Positions 55,447 through 63,580 of a stretch of 64,000 nucleotides of DNA are shown here, piece by piece. The DNA is taken from contig NZ_VUOB01000002.1 of NCBI RefSeq assembly GCF_008386585.1, positions 62,001 to 126,000 on the forward strand, read 5' to 3'. The position numbers and the translations under genes are program-made. The notes under the pieces were generated by a model, which saw only the letters and a program-made list of their open reading frames with translations, made no database searches and was not told the origin of the DNA. The DNA is from Solihabitans fulvus. GTDB taxonomy: Bacteria > Actinomycetota > Actinomycetes > Mycobacteriales > Pseudonocardiaceae. Positions within the stretch are counted from its first letter, which is position 1, and every line of letters begins with the position of its first letter.

Positions 55447-56508
55447 ATGCGGGCGCTCGTCCGGATGTTCGCGTTGGCCGGTGTCGTCGTGTCCCTGTTG
55501 CTGCCAGCCGTCGCGCAGGCGGCGCCGTGCCCGACCCCGTCGTGGCGGCTCACCCTGACGGGAGTGGACGCGCGGCTGCGCGGGCTGTCGGCCGTCGACG
55601 ACGAGGTGGCCTGGGCGAGTGGCAGCAAGGGCACCGTGCTGCGGACCGTCGACGGCGGCCGGACCTGGCGGCAGGTGGCTCCGCCGAACACCGGCGCCCT
55701 GGACTTCCGGGACATCCAGGCGTTCGACGAGGACCGCGCGGTGGTGCTGTCCATCGGCCCCGGCGCCTCCTCCGGGATCTACCGCACGGAGGACGGCGGC
55801 GCGCACTGGTCGCAGACCTTCGGCAACACCGATCCCAACGCCTTCTACGACTGCATCGCGTTCTTCGACACGCGCAGGGGCCTGGCGCTGAGCGATCCCG
55901 TGGACGGCAAGTTCCGCCTGGTGTCCACTGTGGACGGTGGGCGCAGTTGGCGGCCGGTGCCGACCGAGGGCATGCCGGCCGCGCTGCCCGGCGAGGGCGC
56001 GTTCGCCGCGAGCGGCCAGTGCCTCAGCACCGCGGGCGGCCACGACGCCTGGATCGGCACCGGCGGCGGGGCCACCGCGCGGGTGCTGCACTCCGCCGAC
56101 GGCGGCCGGCACTGGGAAGCCTCGGCGACCCCGCTGCCGAGCAGCCAGTCGTCCGGCGTGTTCGCCGTCGCCTTCCGGGATGCGCGGCACGGCCTGGCGA
56201 TCGGCGGCGACTTCGCGAATCCCGGCTCGCCGACTCCGGCCCTCGCCGTGAGCGCGGACCGGGGACGCACCTGGCAGGGCACCCCGCAGGCTCCACGGGG
56301 CTACCGGTCGGGCGTGGCGTGGTCGGGTCGTCGGTCGGTGGTCGCGGTCGGCCCGACCGGCAGCGACCTGAGCACCGACGGCGGCGCGCACTGGACGCAG
56401 TTCGACTCCGGCAGCTTCGACACCGTGAGCTGCACCGAGGACGGCGACTGCTGGGCGGCAGGAGAGAAGGGCCGCGTCGCCCGCCTGATCGAGCCGGACC
56501 GCGACTAG
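55447..56508 (+). CDS. Secreted beta-propeller protein (YCF48/BNR-like repeats)
   Basis: 353 residues. Signal peptide of ~26 residues (LAGVVVSLLLPAVAQA). Repeated blades with Asp-box-like sequences: LRTVDGGRTWRQVAPPN, YRTEDGGAHWSQTFG, VSTVDGGRSWRPV, LHSADGGRHWEASAT, SADRGRTWQGT, STDGGAHWTQFD; six to seven blades in all. Such BNR/YCF48 propellers are often scaffolds or glycosidase-like; no catalytic residues can be assigned. Confidence 0.85.
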   Translation: MRALVRMFALAGVVVSLLLPAVAQAAPCPTPSWRLTLTGVDARLRGLSAVDDEVAWASGSKGTVLRTVDGGRTWRQVAPPNTGALDFRDIQAFDEDRAVVLSIGPGASSGIYRTEDGGAHWSQTFGNTDPNAFYDCIAFFDTRRGLALSDPVDGKFRLVSTVDGGRSWRPVPTEGMPAALPGEGAFAASGQCLSTAGGHDAWIGTGGGATARVLHSADGGRHWEASATPLPSSQSSGVFAVAFRDARHGLAIGGDFANPGSPTPALAVSADRGRTWQGTPQAPRGYRSGVAWSGRRSVVAVGPTGSDLSTDGGAHWTQFDSGSFDTVSCTEDGDCWAAGEKGRVARLIEPDRD

Positions 56509-56582
56509 CGTCCTTCGCGACGAATCGCCGGTGCGCCAACGAATCGGGCCCGTCGCGGTGCTGACCCGCGTGCGGCCTCGGG

Positions 56583-57026
56583 CTAACGGGCGGTAGGCAG
56601 TCCGTGCGCCTCGGCCAGTCGCGCCAGCGCCGCGCCGAAGGCGGCGGTGCCCGCCGGGTCGAGCGCGCCGAGCAGGTCCGTGTCGAGCTCGCGGGCCAGC
56701 CGGACGGCCCTGCGCTGGAGGTCGCGTCCCTGCGCGGTCAGTTCGATCAGCTGGCGCCGCCGGTCCACGGTGTCGCGGACCCTGCGCACCGCGTCCAACG
56801 CCTCCAGCTCGTCGAGCATGTCAACCACCACGCTCGGGGTGACGCCGAGGCCTCGGGACAGGTCGAGCTGCGCGAGCGGGGCGTCGGCGAGCAGTTCCAG
56901 CACTCCGCAGTGGCGGGGGCGCAAGCCCAGCGGCACGAGTGCCTCGGCGAACCGCGCGGTGGTCGCCTGGCCGAGCTTGCCAAGCAGGAACACCACGGTT
57001 TCGGTCACTGACTCTTGCCTCGCCAT
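56583..57026 (-). CDS. MarR-family transcriptional regulator
   Basis: 147 residues from the ATG at 57026 (GTG at 57035 also in frame). Winged HTH: LRPRHCGVLELLADAPLAQL, GVTPSVVVDMLDELEALDAV and the wing VRRVRDTVDRRRQLIELTAQ. Divergent from a small membrane protein; a long near-perfect palindrome lies in the shared 44-bp region, and the regulator probably controls both. Confidence 0.88.
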   Translation of the reverse strand: MARQESVTETVVFLLGKLGQATTARFAEALVPLGLRPRHCGVLELLADAPLAQLDLSRGLGVTPSVVVDMLDELEALDAVRRVRDTVDRRRQLIELTAQGRDLQRRAVRLARELDTDLLGALDPAGTAAFGAALARLAEAHGLPTAR

Positions 57027-57045
57027 GGCTGTCACGTTAGCGTAC

Positions 57046-57074
57046 CCATATGATTCGGCAACCGAATGATATGG
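57046..57074. promoter_or_regulatory. Near-perfect MarR-type operator
   Basis: CCATATGATTCGG-CAA-CCGAATGATATGG: 13-bp arms with one mismatch. Contains TATGAT at 57049-57054, a good -10 for the plus-strand gene, and borders a TACGCT -10 candidate (57044-57039) for the MarR gene. A bound regulator would block both promoters. Confidence 0.7.
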
Positions 57075-57466
57075 CTCCCGACCGGATGAGTCGGAACGTT
57101 GCGATCGGCACGGTGCTCGCCACCGTTCTCGGCTCCGGGTACTTCGCGGTGGGCGGCCTGCTCGCGCCCGGCACGCTGGTGCCGGGCGGGGACACGCCGG
57201 CCGCCCGCACCTTCGCCGCGTACGTGGCCGCGCGCAGCGCGATCCTGCTCGGCGCCGCCCTGTGGCTCGTCCTGCGGCGCTCCTGGCACGACTTGCGGCT
57301 GTTGCTCGTGCTCAACGGGAGCGTGCAGGTGCTCGACGCGGTGATCGGTGTGGCCAAACATCAGGCCCCGCAGGCGATCGGGCCCGTCGTGTTCGCCGCG
57401 GCGTTGTTCGGCGCAGCGGCACTGCTCGGTCGCGGCGCGTCACCGTCGAGAGAATCTGCTGCCTGA
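57071..57466 (+). CDS. Small membrane protein under MarR control
   Basis: 131 residues from the ATG at 57071; the ATG at 57050 lies inside a probable -10 element and operator, and ATG at 57086 is another option. About four membrane helices (for example VAIGTVLATVLGSGYFAVGG and GPVVFAAALFGAAALLG), with LLVLNGSVQVLDAVIGVAKH between, as in DUF4267-like proteins. Function unknown; shares its promoter region with the MarR gene. Confidence 0.7.
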   Translation: MAPDRMSRNVAIGTVLATVLGSGYFAVGGLLAPGTLVPGGDTPAARTFAAYVAARSAILLGAALWLVLRRSWHDLRLLLVLNGSVQVLDAVIGVAKHQAPQAIGPVVFAAALFGAAALLGRGASPSRESAA

Positions 57467-57742
57467 CTGTCGTTTTGGTCGGACACGATCGGGCAGTTAC
57501 GGCCCTCGGGCTTTCGTGATCGAATTGGTGTCCCCGCGTCCCGGCATTCACTGATTTCCGGCAGGGGTCTGGACGCGGGCCGATCCTTGATCTAAATTTC
57601 CGCCAACGCGCCTGCCGAGCTGGGTGGATGCCCGCAGGTCCGAGGCGTTCCGAGGTGCGCGGAAAAGGATTTCCGCCCATTTTTCGCGCACCGTGGAAGA
57701 TTTTCTCGGTGTGCCGCGCGCACGCCGCGAGGAGGTCGGCCG

Positions 57743-58582
57743 ATGATTTCCAGCCGGGCTTTACGGGTGTGCGGCGTCCTGGCTGCGATCGCGCTGCTCG
57801 GGGCGTGCGGCTCCGGCAGCGCGTCCCCGAACGACTCGCTGGTGCGCCGCGCGTCCGCCTTCCACAAGCTCACCATCGGCATCGCCTACGACGTGCCCGG
57901 CATCGGGCTCAAACGTGTCGACGGCAAGGTTGTCGGCTTCGACATCGACGTCGCCCGCTTCATCGCCAACGAGCTCGGCGTCCAGGACCGCGACATCACC
58001 TGGCGGGAGGCGGAGCCGAGCGAGCGGGAGAACCTGATCAGGAGCAACGCCGTCGACCTCGTGGTCGAGGCGTATTCCATCACCGACGAGCGCAGGAAGC
58101 TGATCTCCCTGGTCGGCCCGTACTTCGTGGCGGGGCAGAGCCTGCTGGTCCGGCTCACCGACAACGACATCACCGGGCCGGACCACCTCAACGGGCACAA
58201 GCTCTGCTCCGTGACCGGCTCGACCTCGGCCGAGGAGGTGCGGGACAAGTACGCGCAGGGCACCCAGCTGGTCGAGTACAACCGGTTCTCCGACTGCGTC
58301 ACGGCCCTGCTCGGCGGCCAGGTGGACGCCCTGACCACCGACGACGTGGTGCTCGCCGGCTACGCGGCGCAGAACCCCGAGCTGCTCAAGGTCGTCGGCA
58401 AGCCCTTCACCAAGGAGCTGTACGGGATCGGCCTGCGGCTCGGCGACGCGGACGGGAAGACCGCGATCGCCGCCGCGCTGCGCAAGATGATCGACAGCGG
58501 CGCGTGGAAGCGCTCGCTGGAGGCCAACATCGGCCCGTCCGACTACCCCATTCCCTCCCCGCCCGTCCTCGACGGCAAGTGA
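57743..58582 (+). CDS. Amino-acid ABC transporter substrate-binding lipoprotein
   Basis: 279 residues with AGGAGG upstream. Lipobox LLGAC at about residues 19-23 anchors it to the membrane. Type-3 solute-binding fold: LTIGIAYDVPGIGLKRVDGK, GFDIDVARFIANELGV, VDLVVEAYSITDERRKLI, LGGQVDALTTDDVVLAGYAA; close in style to GluB (glutamate). No permease or ATPase genes adjoin it, so it is an orphan binding protein here. The last codons are duplicated after the stop. Confidence 0.88.
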   Translation: MISSRALRVCGVLAAIALLGACGSGSASPNDSLVRRASAFHKLTIGIAYDVPGIGLKRVDGKVVGFDIDVARFIANELGVQDRDITWREAEPSERENLIRSNAVDLVVEAYSITDERRKLISLVGPYFVAGQSLLVRLTDNDITGPDHLNGHKLCSVTGSTSAEEVRDKYAQGTQLVEYNRFSDCVTALLGGQVDALTTDDVVLAGYAAQNPELLKVVGKPFTKELYGIGLRLGDADGKTAIAAALRKMIDSGAWKRSLEANIGPSDYPIPSPPVLDGK

Positions 58583-58611
58583 CCGCCTGTCCTCGACGGC
58601 AAGTGACCGCC
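58565..58611. repeat. 24-bp tandem duplication of a gene end
   Basis: GTCCTCGACGGCAAGTGACC plus GCC occurs at 58565-58587 and again at 58589-58611 (period 24, in frame). It copies the last codons and TGA of the binding-protein gene. Confidence 0.92.
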
Positions 58612-58634
58612 GCCGTGCGACCCCGGCCCGGTTC

Positions 58635-58685
58635 GGCCGAATGCCCCATTCGCCCTGCATGGCGAGGTGAACGGGACATTCGGCC
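58635..58685. repeat. Long imperfect palindrome before pafB
   Basis: Outer arms GGCCGAATG (58635-58643) and CATTCGGCC (58677-58685) with inner pairing CCC/GGG and TCGCC/GGCGA around CTGCAT. Likely a strong hairpin; may be a terminator of the upstream gene or a dispersed intergenic palindrome. 43 bp before the pafB -10. Confidence 0.6.
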
Positions 58686-58728
58686 ACGCCGCACCCGGGT
58701 GTGTCGACAGCGCGCGGCTGGTCAGCGT

Positions 58729-58734
58729 TAGGGT
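58729..58734 (+). promoter_or_regulatory. -10 element TAGGGT of pafB (leaderless-type)
   Basis: TAGGGT ends 6 nt before the GTG at 58741, without a Shine-Dalgarno sequence. Confidence 0.5.
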
Positions 58735-58740
58735 GCCTGC

Positions 58741-59742
58741 GTGGCCACCGCACGCGCCGAACGGCTCGTCAACCTGGTGTTGTGCCTGCTGTCGACCCGT
58801 CAGTACCTGATAGCAGAGCGCATCCGCGCCATCGTCCCGGGCTATGCCGACGCACCCACGGACGAGGCGTTCTTCCGCATGTTCGAACGCGACAAGTCCG
58901 AACTGCGCGACCTCGGCATCCCGCTGGAGACCGGGCGCAACTCCATGTTCGACAACGCGGACGGCTACCGCATCGCCCGCAGGGACTACGAACTCGGCGA
59001 CATCGACCTCGAACCCGACGAGGCCGCCGCCGTCGCCCTCGCGGCCCGGCTGTGGGACTCGCCGCAGCTCACCGGGGCCGCGCACGGCGCGCTGCTCAAG
59101 CTGCGCGCGGCCGGCGTCGACGTCGACCAGGCCGCCCCCGCCGTGATCGAGCCCAAGGTGCGCACCAGCGAGCCCGCGTTCGCGCCGCTGCTCGCCGCCG
59201 TGCAGGCCGGGCAGGTGGTCAGCTTCGAGTACCGCAGGCCGACCCCGGCCGAGATCCGCCGCCGCACCGTCGAGCCGTGGGGCGTGGTCGCCTGGCGCGG
59301 CCGGTGGTACCTGGTCGGCCACGACCAGGACCGCAGGGCCACCAGGTGTTTCCGGCTCTCCCGCGTGGTCGGCGAGGTCAGGACCATCGGCAAGCCGGGG
59401 GAGGTGCGCCGGCCGACCGACGGCACCGACCTCGACCTGCTGTCCATCGTGGCCGGCAGCAACCCCGGCGAAGCGCAGCCGGCGTCGGCGAAGCTGTGGG
59501 TCGCGGACGGCCGCGCCAAGGGCGTGCGCAGGCGGGCCCGGACCGTCGGCAGGCGCACGGTGGCCGGCGTCGACGGCGACCTGCTTGAGCTCGACCTGAA
59601 CTTCCCCGACTCGGCGGCCAGCTGGATCGCCGGATTCGGCCCCGACGTGGTGGTCCTGGAACCCGAGCTGCTGGCCAAGGGCGTGCGGGAACGGTTGTTG
59701 GGCGCGCTCGCCAGGCAGCGGGCCGGAGAGGTGCGCAGGTGA
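58741..59742 (+). CDS. pafB: WYL-domain transcriptional regulator PafB
   Basis: 333 residues, GTG start. N-terminal winged HTH (RLVNLVLCLLSTRQYLIAER), then the WYL domain with VVSFEYRRPTPAEIRRRTVE and GVVAWRGRWYLVGHDQDR, and a C-terminal extension (WCX-type). PafB and PafC form a heterodimer that activates DNA-damage genes in mycobacteria. Directly followed by pafC with a short duplicated junction. Confidence 0.93.
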   Translation: MATARAERLVNLVLCLLSTRQYLIAERIRAIVPGYADAPTDEAFFRMFERDKSELRDLGIPLETGRNSMFDNADGYRIARRDYELGDIDLEPDEAAAVALAARLWDSPQLTGAAHGALLKLRAAGVDVDQAAPAVIEPKVRTSEPAFAPLLAAVQAGQVVSFEYRRPTPAEIRRRTVEPWGVVAWRGRWYLVGHDQDRRATRCFRLSRVVGEVRTIGKPGEVRRPTDGTDLDLLSIVAGSNPGEAQPASAKLWVADGRAKGVRRRARTVGRRTVAGVDGDLLELDLNFPDSAASWIAGFGPDVVVLEPELLAKGVRERLLGALARQRAGEVRR

Positions 59743-59814
59743 ACGGCACGGTGGTCCTCGAAGCGGACGTGTCGGCCGGGCAGCGGATGGGGGAGGTGCG
59801 CGCGTGAACGGCTC
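59713..59814 (+). repeat. Duplicated pafB-pafC junction with a 21-codon frame
   Basis: GAGGTGCGCAGGTGAACGGC near 59728-59747 and GAGGTGCGCGCGTGAACGGC near 59791-59810 differ at only two positions. The first holds the pafB stop, the second the pafC start. Between them a 21-codon frame (GTG 59741 to TGA 59804-59806) begins with the same codons as pafC and overlaps its start by four bases. It looks like a junction duplication; a translational bridge is possible. Confidence 0.7.
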
Positions 59815-60775
59815 AGCCGAACGTCTGCCCAGGTTGTTGGCCCTGGTGCCCTACCTGCTGGCCAGGCCGGGTATCCGCATCGACGAGGTGGCCGCCGACT
59901 TCGAGGTCACCGAACGGCAGCTCCGGCGCGACCTGGAACTGCTCTGGATGTGCGGGCTGCCCGGCTACGGGCCCGGTGACCTGATCGACCTGTCCTTCGA
60001 GGGCGAGACGGTCACCGTCGCCTACGACGCCGGCATGAAGCGCCCGCTGCGGCTGACCGCGGCCGAGGCCACCGCGCTGCTCGTCGCGCTGCGGGCGCTC
60101 GCCGACACGCCAGGGGTTGCCGACGCCGCCGCCGTGCAGCGGGCGCTGGCCAAGATCGAGGCGGCCGTCGGGCAGGCCCAGCCCGCCGGCGTGATCGTCG
60201 GGCTCGGCAGCCGCGACACCAGCGGCACCATCGAACTGCGCGACGCGGTCCGCGCCGCAGTGCAGCGCGGCAGGGCGCTGCGGATCCGCTACTACACGGC
60301 GTCGCGGGACGAGGTCACCGACCGGGTCGTCGACCCGATGCGCCTGCTGCTCGTGGAGGGCCGCAGCTACCTGGAGGCCTGGTGCCGCTCGGCCGAGGGC
60401 GTCCGGTTGTTCCGGCTCGACCGCATCGACGAGGTGACCGAGCTGGACGAGCCCGCCGCGCCGCCGCCGCACGCCCAGCTCACCGACACCTCGGAGGGCC
60501 TGTTCCGGCCGGAGCCCACCCAGCAGGTCGCCAGCCTGGTGCTCGAGCCGGACAGCCGGTGGATCGCCGAGTACTACCCGGTGGACGAGGTGACCGAACT
60601 CGGCGACGGGCGCACCAGGGTGCTCATGCGCTACGCCGACACCTCGTGGATGGTCCGGCTGCTGCTCGGCCTCGGCGGCGACGTGCTGGTGGAGGCGCCG
60701 GACGAGCTGGCCGCGCAGATCACCGCGCGGGCCCAGGAGGCATTGGACCGGGCGGATCACCTGCTGGTCACCTGA
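59804..60775 (+). CDS. pafC: WYL-domain transcriptional regulator PafC
   Basis: 323 residues from the GTG at 59804. HTH (RLLALVPYLLARPGIRIDEV, DFEVTERQLRRDLELLWMCG), WYL region ALRIRYYTASRDEVTDRVVD and LLVEGRSYLEAWCRSAEGVR, then a C-terminal WCX domain. Partner of PafB in the DNA-damage response. Confidence 0.93.
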   Translation: MNGSAERLPRLLALVPYLLARPGIRIDEVAADFEVTERQLRRDLELLWMCGLPGYGPGDLIDLSFEGETVTVAYDAGMKRPLRLTAAEATALLVALRALADTPGVADAAAVQRALAKIEAAVGQAQPAGVIVGLGSRDTSGTIELRDAVRAAVQRGRALRIRYYTASRDEVTDRVVDPMRLLLVEGRSYLEAWCRSAEGVRLFRLDRIDEVTELDEPAAPPPHAQLTDTSEGLFRPEPTQQVASLVLEPDSRWIAEYYPVDEVTELGDGRTRVLMRYADTSWMVRLLLGLGGDVLVEAPDELAAQITARAQEALDRADHLLVT

Positions 60776-60781
60776 GCCCGT

Positions 60782-60787
60782 TACGGT
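60782..60787 (+). promoter_or_regulatory. -10 element TACGGT of the small membrane protein gene (leaderless-type)
   Basis: TACGGT ends 6 nt before the GTG at 60794, which favours that start over the GTG at 60788. Confidence 0.45.
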
Positions 60788-60793
60788 GTGCTT

Positions 60794-61039
60794 GTGCCGT
60801 ACTTGCCGACCGTGCTGCTGGTCGCCCTAGGTGTGCTGCTGTTGGTCCTGATCGCGCTCCGGACGGTGCGCGCCGTGCGTCGGTTCAACGGGGTCAGGAC
60901 CATGGTGGCCAGGCGCATGGACGATCAGGCCGGCCTGCTCCGCGCCAGGTCGGCCGCGTTGGGCGTGGCCTTCGCCGAACGCCGGTCGGGCAGGGGTTCC
61001 CGCGTAGGATCGAGGGAACCGGCGGGGCGTCGTGAGTAG
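60794..61039 (+). CDS. Small single-span membrane protein between pafC and tatC
   Basis: 81 residues from the GTG at 60794. One membrane helix (PYLPTVLLVALGVLLLVLIA) followed by a basic, helical tail (RTVRAVRRFNGVRTMVARRM ...). The size and layout recall TatA, and tatA occupies this place in mycobacteria, but there is no TatA FG motif or amphipathic-helix signature, so I do not call it TatA. Function unknown. Confidence 0.65.
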   Translation: MPYLPTVLLVALGVLLLVLIALRTVRAVRRFNGVRTMVARRMDDQAGLLRARSAALGVAFAERRSGRGSRVGSREPAGRRE

Positions 61040-61123
61040 TCTTGGCGCCGAGGCGGAGCTTCGGTCGTCACCGCAGGTGTTGGATCACCAAAGCACCCAG
61101 AGCTGAAAAGGACGGTCCACACG

Positions 61124-62107
61124 GTGGGGGCAAATCCACTCCGCCGCGAGCGAGCCGCGGGTCGGGGACGTCGTCGCAAGGGGCGCAAGAACAACCCCGA
61201 CGGGACTATGACGCTCATCGAGCACCTGTACGAGCTGCGGCACCGCCTTGGCCTGGCACTCCTGGCGATCTTCGTCGGCGGCATCCTCGGCTTCCTGTGG
61301 TTCCAGTTCAACATCGGGCCGATTCCCAAGCTCGGCTCGCTGCTGACCGAGCCGTACTGCCAGCTGCCGCAGGAACTTCGGGCCGACATCGGCGGCCACG
61401 GCGAGTGCAAGCTGCTCCAGACCGCGCCGTTCGAGGCGTTCCTGATCCAGTTCAAGGTCGGCATCGCGGCCGGCGCGGTGTTCTTCAGTCCGGTGTGGCT
61501 CTACCAGCTGTGGGCGTTCATCACCCCCGGCCTGTACGCCAAGGAGCGCAAGTTCGCGCTCGTCTTCGTGTCCTGCGCGGTCGTGCTGTTCGCGACGGGC
61601 GCGGTGCTGGCGTACCTGGTGGTGCCCAAGGGACTCGAGGTCATCCTGCACTTCGGTGGCAACCAGTTCATCACCGCGCTCAAGGGCGACGAGTACGTCT
61701 CGTTCATCCTCGGCATGCTGATCATCTTCGGCGTGAGCTTCGAGCTGCCGCTGCTCGTGGTGATGCTCAACCGGGTCGGCATCCTGCCCTACGACAAGCT
61801 GCGCCGCTGGCGTCGGGGCATGATCTTCGGCCTGTTCGTGTTCGCCGCCGTGGCCACGCCGGGCAGCGACCCGTTCTCCATGCTGGCGTTGGCCGGCGCG
61901 CTGACGATCCTGTTCGAGTTCGCCATCCAGCTCGCCAGGCTGCACGACCGCAAGAAGGCCAGGCAGCGGGTGGCCGAAGGTTGGGAGGGCGTCAGCGACG
62001 ACGAGGCGTCGCCGCTGAACTACCAGCCGGAGCCCGTCGCCCCGGCCGAACCCGTCGAGACGCCCGCCGCCGACCCGCAGCGCGTCCGCTACGACGACGC
62101 CACGTGA
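61124..62107 (+). CDS. tatC: Twin-arginine translocase subunit TatC
   Basis: 327 residues from the GTG at 61124, AAAGGAC upstream. Six membrane helices. Conserved start MTLIEHLYELRHRLGLALLA with the Glu that contacts the twin-Arg signal, PFEAFLIQFKVGIAAGAVFF, and FGVSFELPLLVVMLNRVGIL. Acidic/proline-rich C-terminal tail. Core receptor of the Tat export pathway. Overlaps the next gene by four bases (GTGA). Confidence 0.97.
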   Translation: MGANPLRRERAAGRGRRRKGRKNNPDGTMTLIEHLYELRHRLGLALLAIFVGGILGFLWFQFNIGPIPKLGSLLTEPYCQLPQELRADIGGHGECKLLQTAPFEAFLIQFKVGIAAGAVFFSPVWLYQLWAFITPGLYAKERKFALVFVSCAVVLFATGAVLAYLVVPKGLEVILHFGGNQFITALKGDEYVSFILGMLIIFGVSFELPLLVVMLNRVGILPYDKLRRWRRGMIFGLFVFAAVATPGSDPFSMLALAGALTILFEFAIQLARLHDRKKARQRVAEGWEGVSDDEASPLNYQPEPVAPAEPVETPAADPQRVRYDDAT

Positions 62108-63021
62108 ACCAGGGACGCACGGCGGCGTTAGCCGGGGTGCACGCTGCGCTGCTGGTCGTGCCGGCGTCCGGCCTCGGCCGCGCGGCCAGGGTTGCCGGGA
62201 GCGTGGCCGAGCGGCTGCGGTCCGCCGCGGGCCGGCTCGACCTGCTGGTGGCCGACAGCGCCGCCGGCACTCGGGGTCTCGCCGCCCGCGCGGTCGCCGA
62301 CGGCGTCGACGTGCTGGTGGTGGTCGGCGGCGACGGCGCGGCACACCTCGGCGTGCAGGCGTGCGCCGGCACGGACACCGCACTCGGGTTGGTGCCGGCC
62401 GGCACCGGCAACGACCTGGCCACCGCGCTCGGCCTGCCGGCCGATCCGCTGGCCGCCGCGGACTCAGTGGCCGATGCGCTCCGCTCCGGGACGCGGCGGC
62501 GGATGGATCTTGGCAGGCTCGGGTCGGGCACCTGGTTCGCCACCGTGTTGTGCGCGGGCTTCGACTCGGCGGTCAACGAGCGGGCGAACGCGATGCGCTG
62601 GCCGCGCGGGCCGCGCCGCTACGACCTGGCGATCCTCGCGGAGCTGGCCGGGCTGCACACCTCGCCCCTGGTGGTGGAGACCGACAACGGCACGCTCGAC
62701 CTGGACGGCACGCTGGTCGCGATCGGCAACACGTCCCACTACGGCGGCGGCATCCCGATCTGCCCCGGCGCCGACCCCACCGACGGCCTGCTCGACCTCA
62801 CCGTGGTTGGCGCGGCCAGTCGCCGCCAACTGGTCGGCATCCTGCCCAAGCTGCGCACCGGCCGGCACGTGGACCATCCGGCGGTGACGACCCTGCGCGC
62901 CAGGTCGGTGCGGATCGCGGGGGAGAACGCCTGGGTCGGCTACGCCGACGGCGAGCGGCTGGACCGGCTTCCGCTCGCCGTGACGTGCGTGCCGGGCGCG
63001 CTCACCGTCGCCGCGTCCTGA
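62104..63021 (+). CDS. Diacylglycerol kinase-family lipid kinase
   Basis: 305 residues from the GTG at 62104, overlapping tatC. DAGK catalytic domain with DVLVVVGGDGAAHLGVQACA and LGLVPAGTGNDLATALGLP, then YGGGIPICPGADPTDGLLDL. Resembles the YegS/DgkB/sphingosine-kinase group; phosphorylates a membrane lipid. The gene order tatC-lipid kinase is common in actinobacteria. Confidence 0.93.
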   Translation: MNQGRTAALAGVHAALLVVPASGLGRAARVAGSVAERLRSAAGRLDLLVADSAAGTRGLAARAVADGVDVLVVVGGDGAAHLGVQACAGTDTALGLVPAGTGNDLATALGLPADPLAAADSVADALRSGTRRRMDLGRLGSGTWFATVLCAGFDSAVNERANAMRWPRGPRRYDLAILAELAGLHTSPLVVETDNGTLDLDGTLVAIGNTSHYGGGIPICPGADPTDGLLDLTVVGAASRRQLVGILPKLRTGRHVDHPAVTTLRARSVRIAGENAWVGYADGERLDRLPLAVTCVPGALTVAAS

Positions 63022-63029
63022 GCGGGCGC

Positions 63030-63443
63030 TCAGACCGCCTCGGGGTAGAGCGTGTTGGCGACGTGGTGGGTGTCCGCGTACTCGCGAACCGAGGCGATCC
63101 TGCCCTCTCGCACCGTGAACACCCCGAGGCACTTGTTGTGGTAGGCCGCGCCGTTGGCCGCTGTGGCCCGCGAGGTCCACTCGGCGACCACCTGGTCGCC
63201 GTCGGCGAGCACGTTGGTCAGCTCGATGAGCACGGGCTCGCCGGCCTTGAGCCGGGTGCCGACGCCGCCGAGGAAGTCGTCGACGATGACGTCCCGCCCG
63301 GTCCAGACCTTCGAGAGCGGAAGCGTGCCGGGGTACTCCCAGGTGGCGTCCTCGGCGAAGCTGTCGCGGATCACCGCGAGGTCGCCGTCGCGGACGGCCT
63401 CGACGTAGCGGACGACGACGCTCTTGGGGTCGGTGACGGTCAT
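63030..63443 (-). CDS. NTF2/SnoaL-like protein
   Basis: 137 residues. Cone-shaped alpha+beta domain: VVVRYVEAVRDGDLAVIRDS, DATWEYPGTLPLSKVWTGRD, VVAEWTSRATAANGAAYHNK, CLGVFTVREGRIASVREYAD + THH. Belongs to the SnoaL-like/limonene-epoxide-hydrolase-like group, likely a small-molecule isomerase or hydrolase; no signal peptide. Divergent from the MFS gene. Confidence 0.82.
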   Translation of the reverse strand: MTVTDPKSVVVRYVEAVRDGDLAVIRDSFAEDATWEYPGTLPLSKVWTGRDVIVDDFLGGVGTRLKAGEPVLIELTNVLADGDQVVAEWTSRATAANGAAYHNKCLGVFTVREGRIASVREYADTHHVANTLYPEAV

Positions 63444-63540
63444 GGCGGTGTCTCCCTGGTGCCTGTTCGGACGAACTGGTTGAGCTGGTCGGACTGTTCG
63501 AACCTAGTTGATATTGAGCACGGCGTTGCTGTGACAAATC

Positions 63541-63571
63541 TTGAAACGTCAGGTCAGCTGGACTGTTATAC
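63541..63571 (+). promoter_or_regulatory. Promoter of the MFS gene
   Basis: TTGAAA (63541-63546) and TTATAC (63566-63571), spacing 19 bp; start codon 9 nt further at 63581, so probably leaderless. Confidence 0.5.
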
Positions 63572-63580
63572 CGTCGCGCC

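Noticed and set aside
60794..61039. Calling the small membrane protein TatA
   Set aside because: One helix plus a basic tail fits by size and place, but the FG motif and amphipathic helix of TatA are absent.
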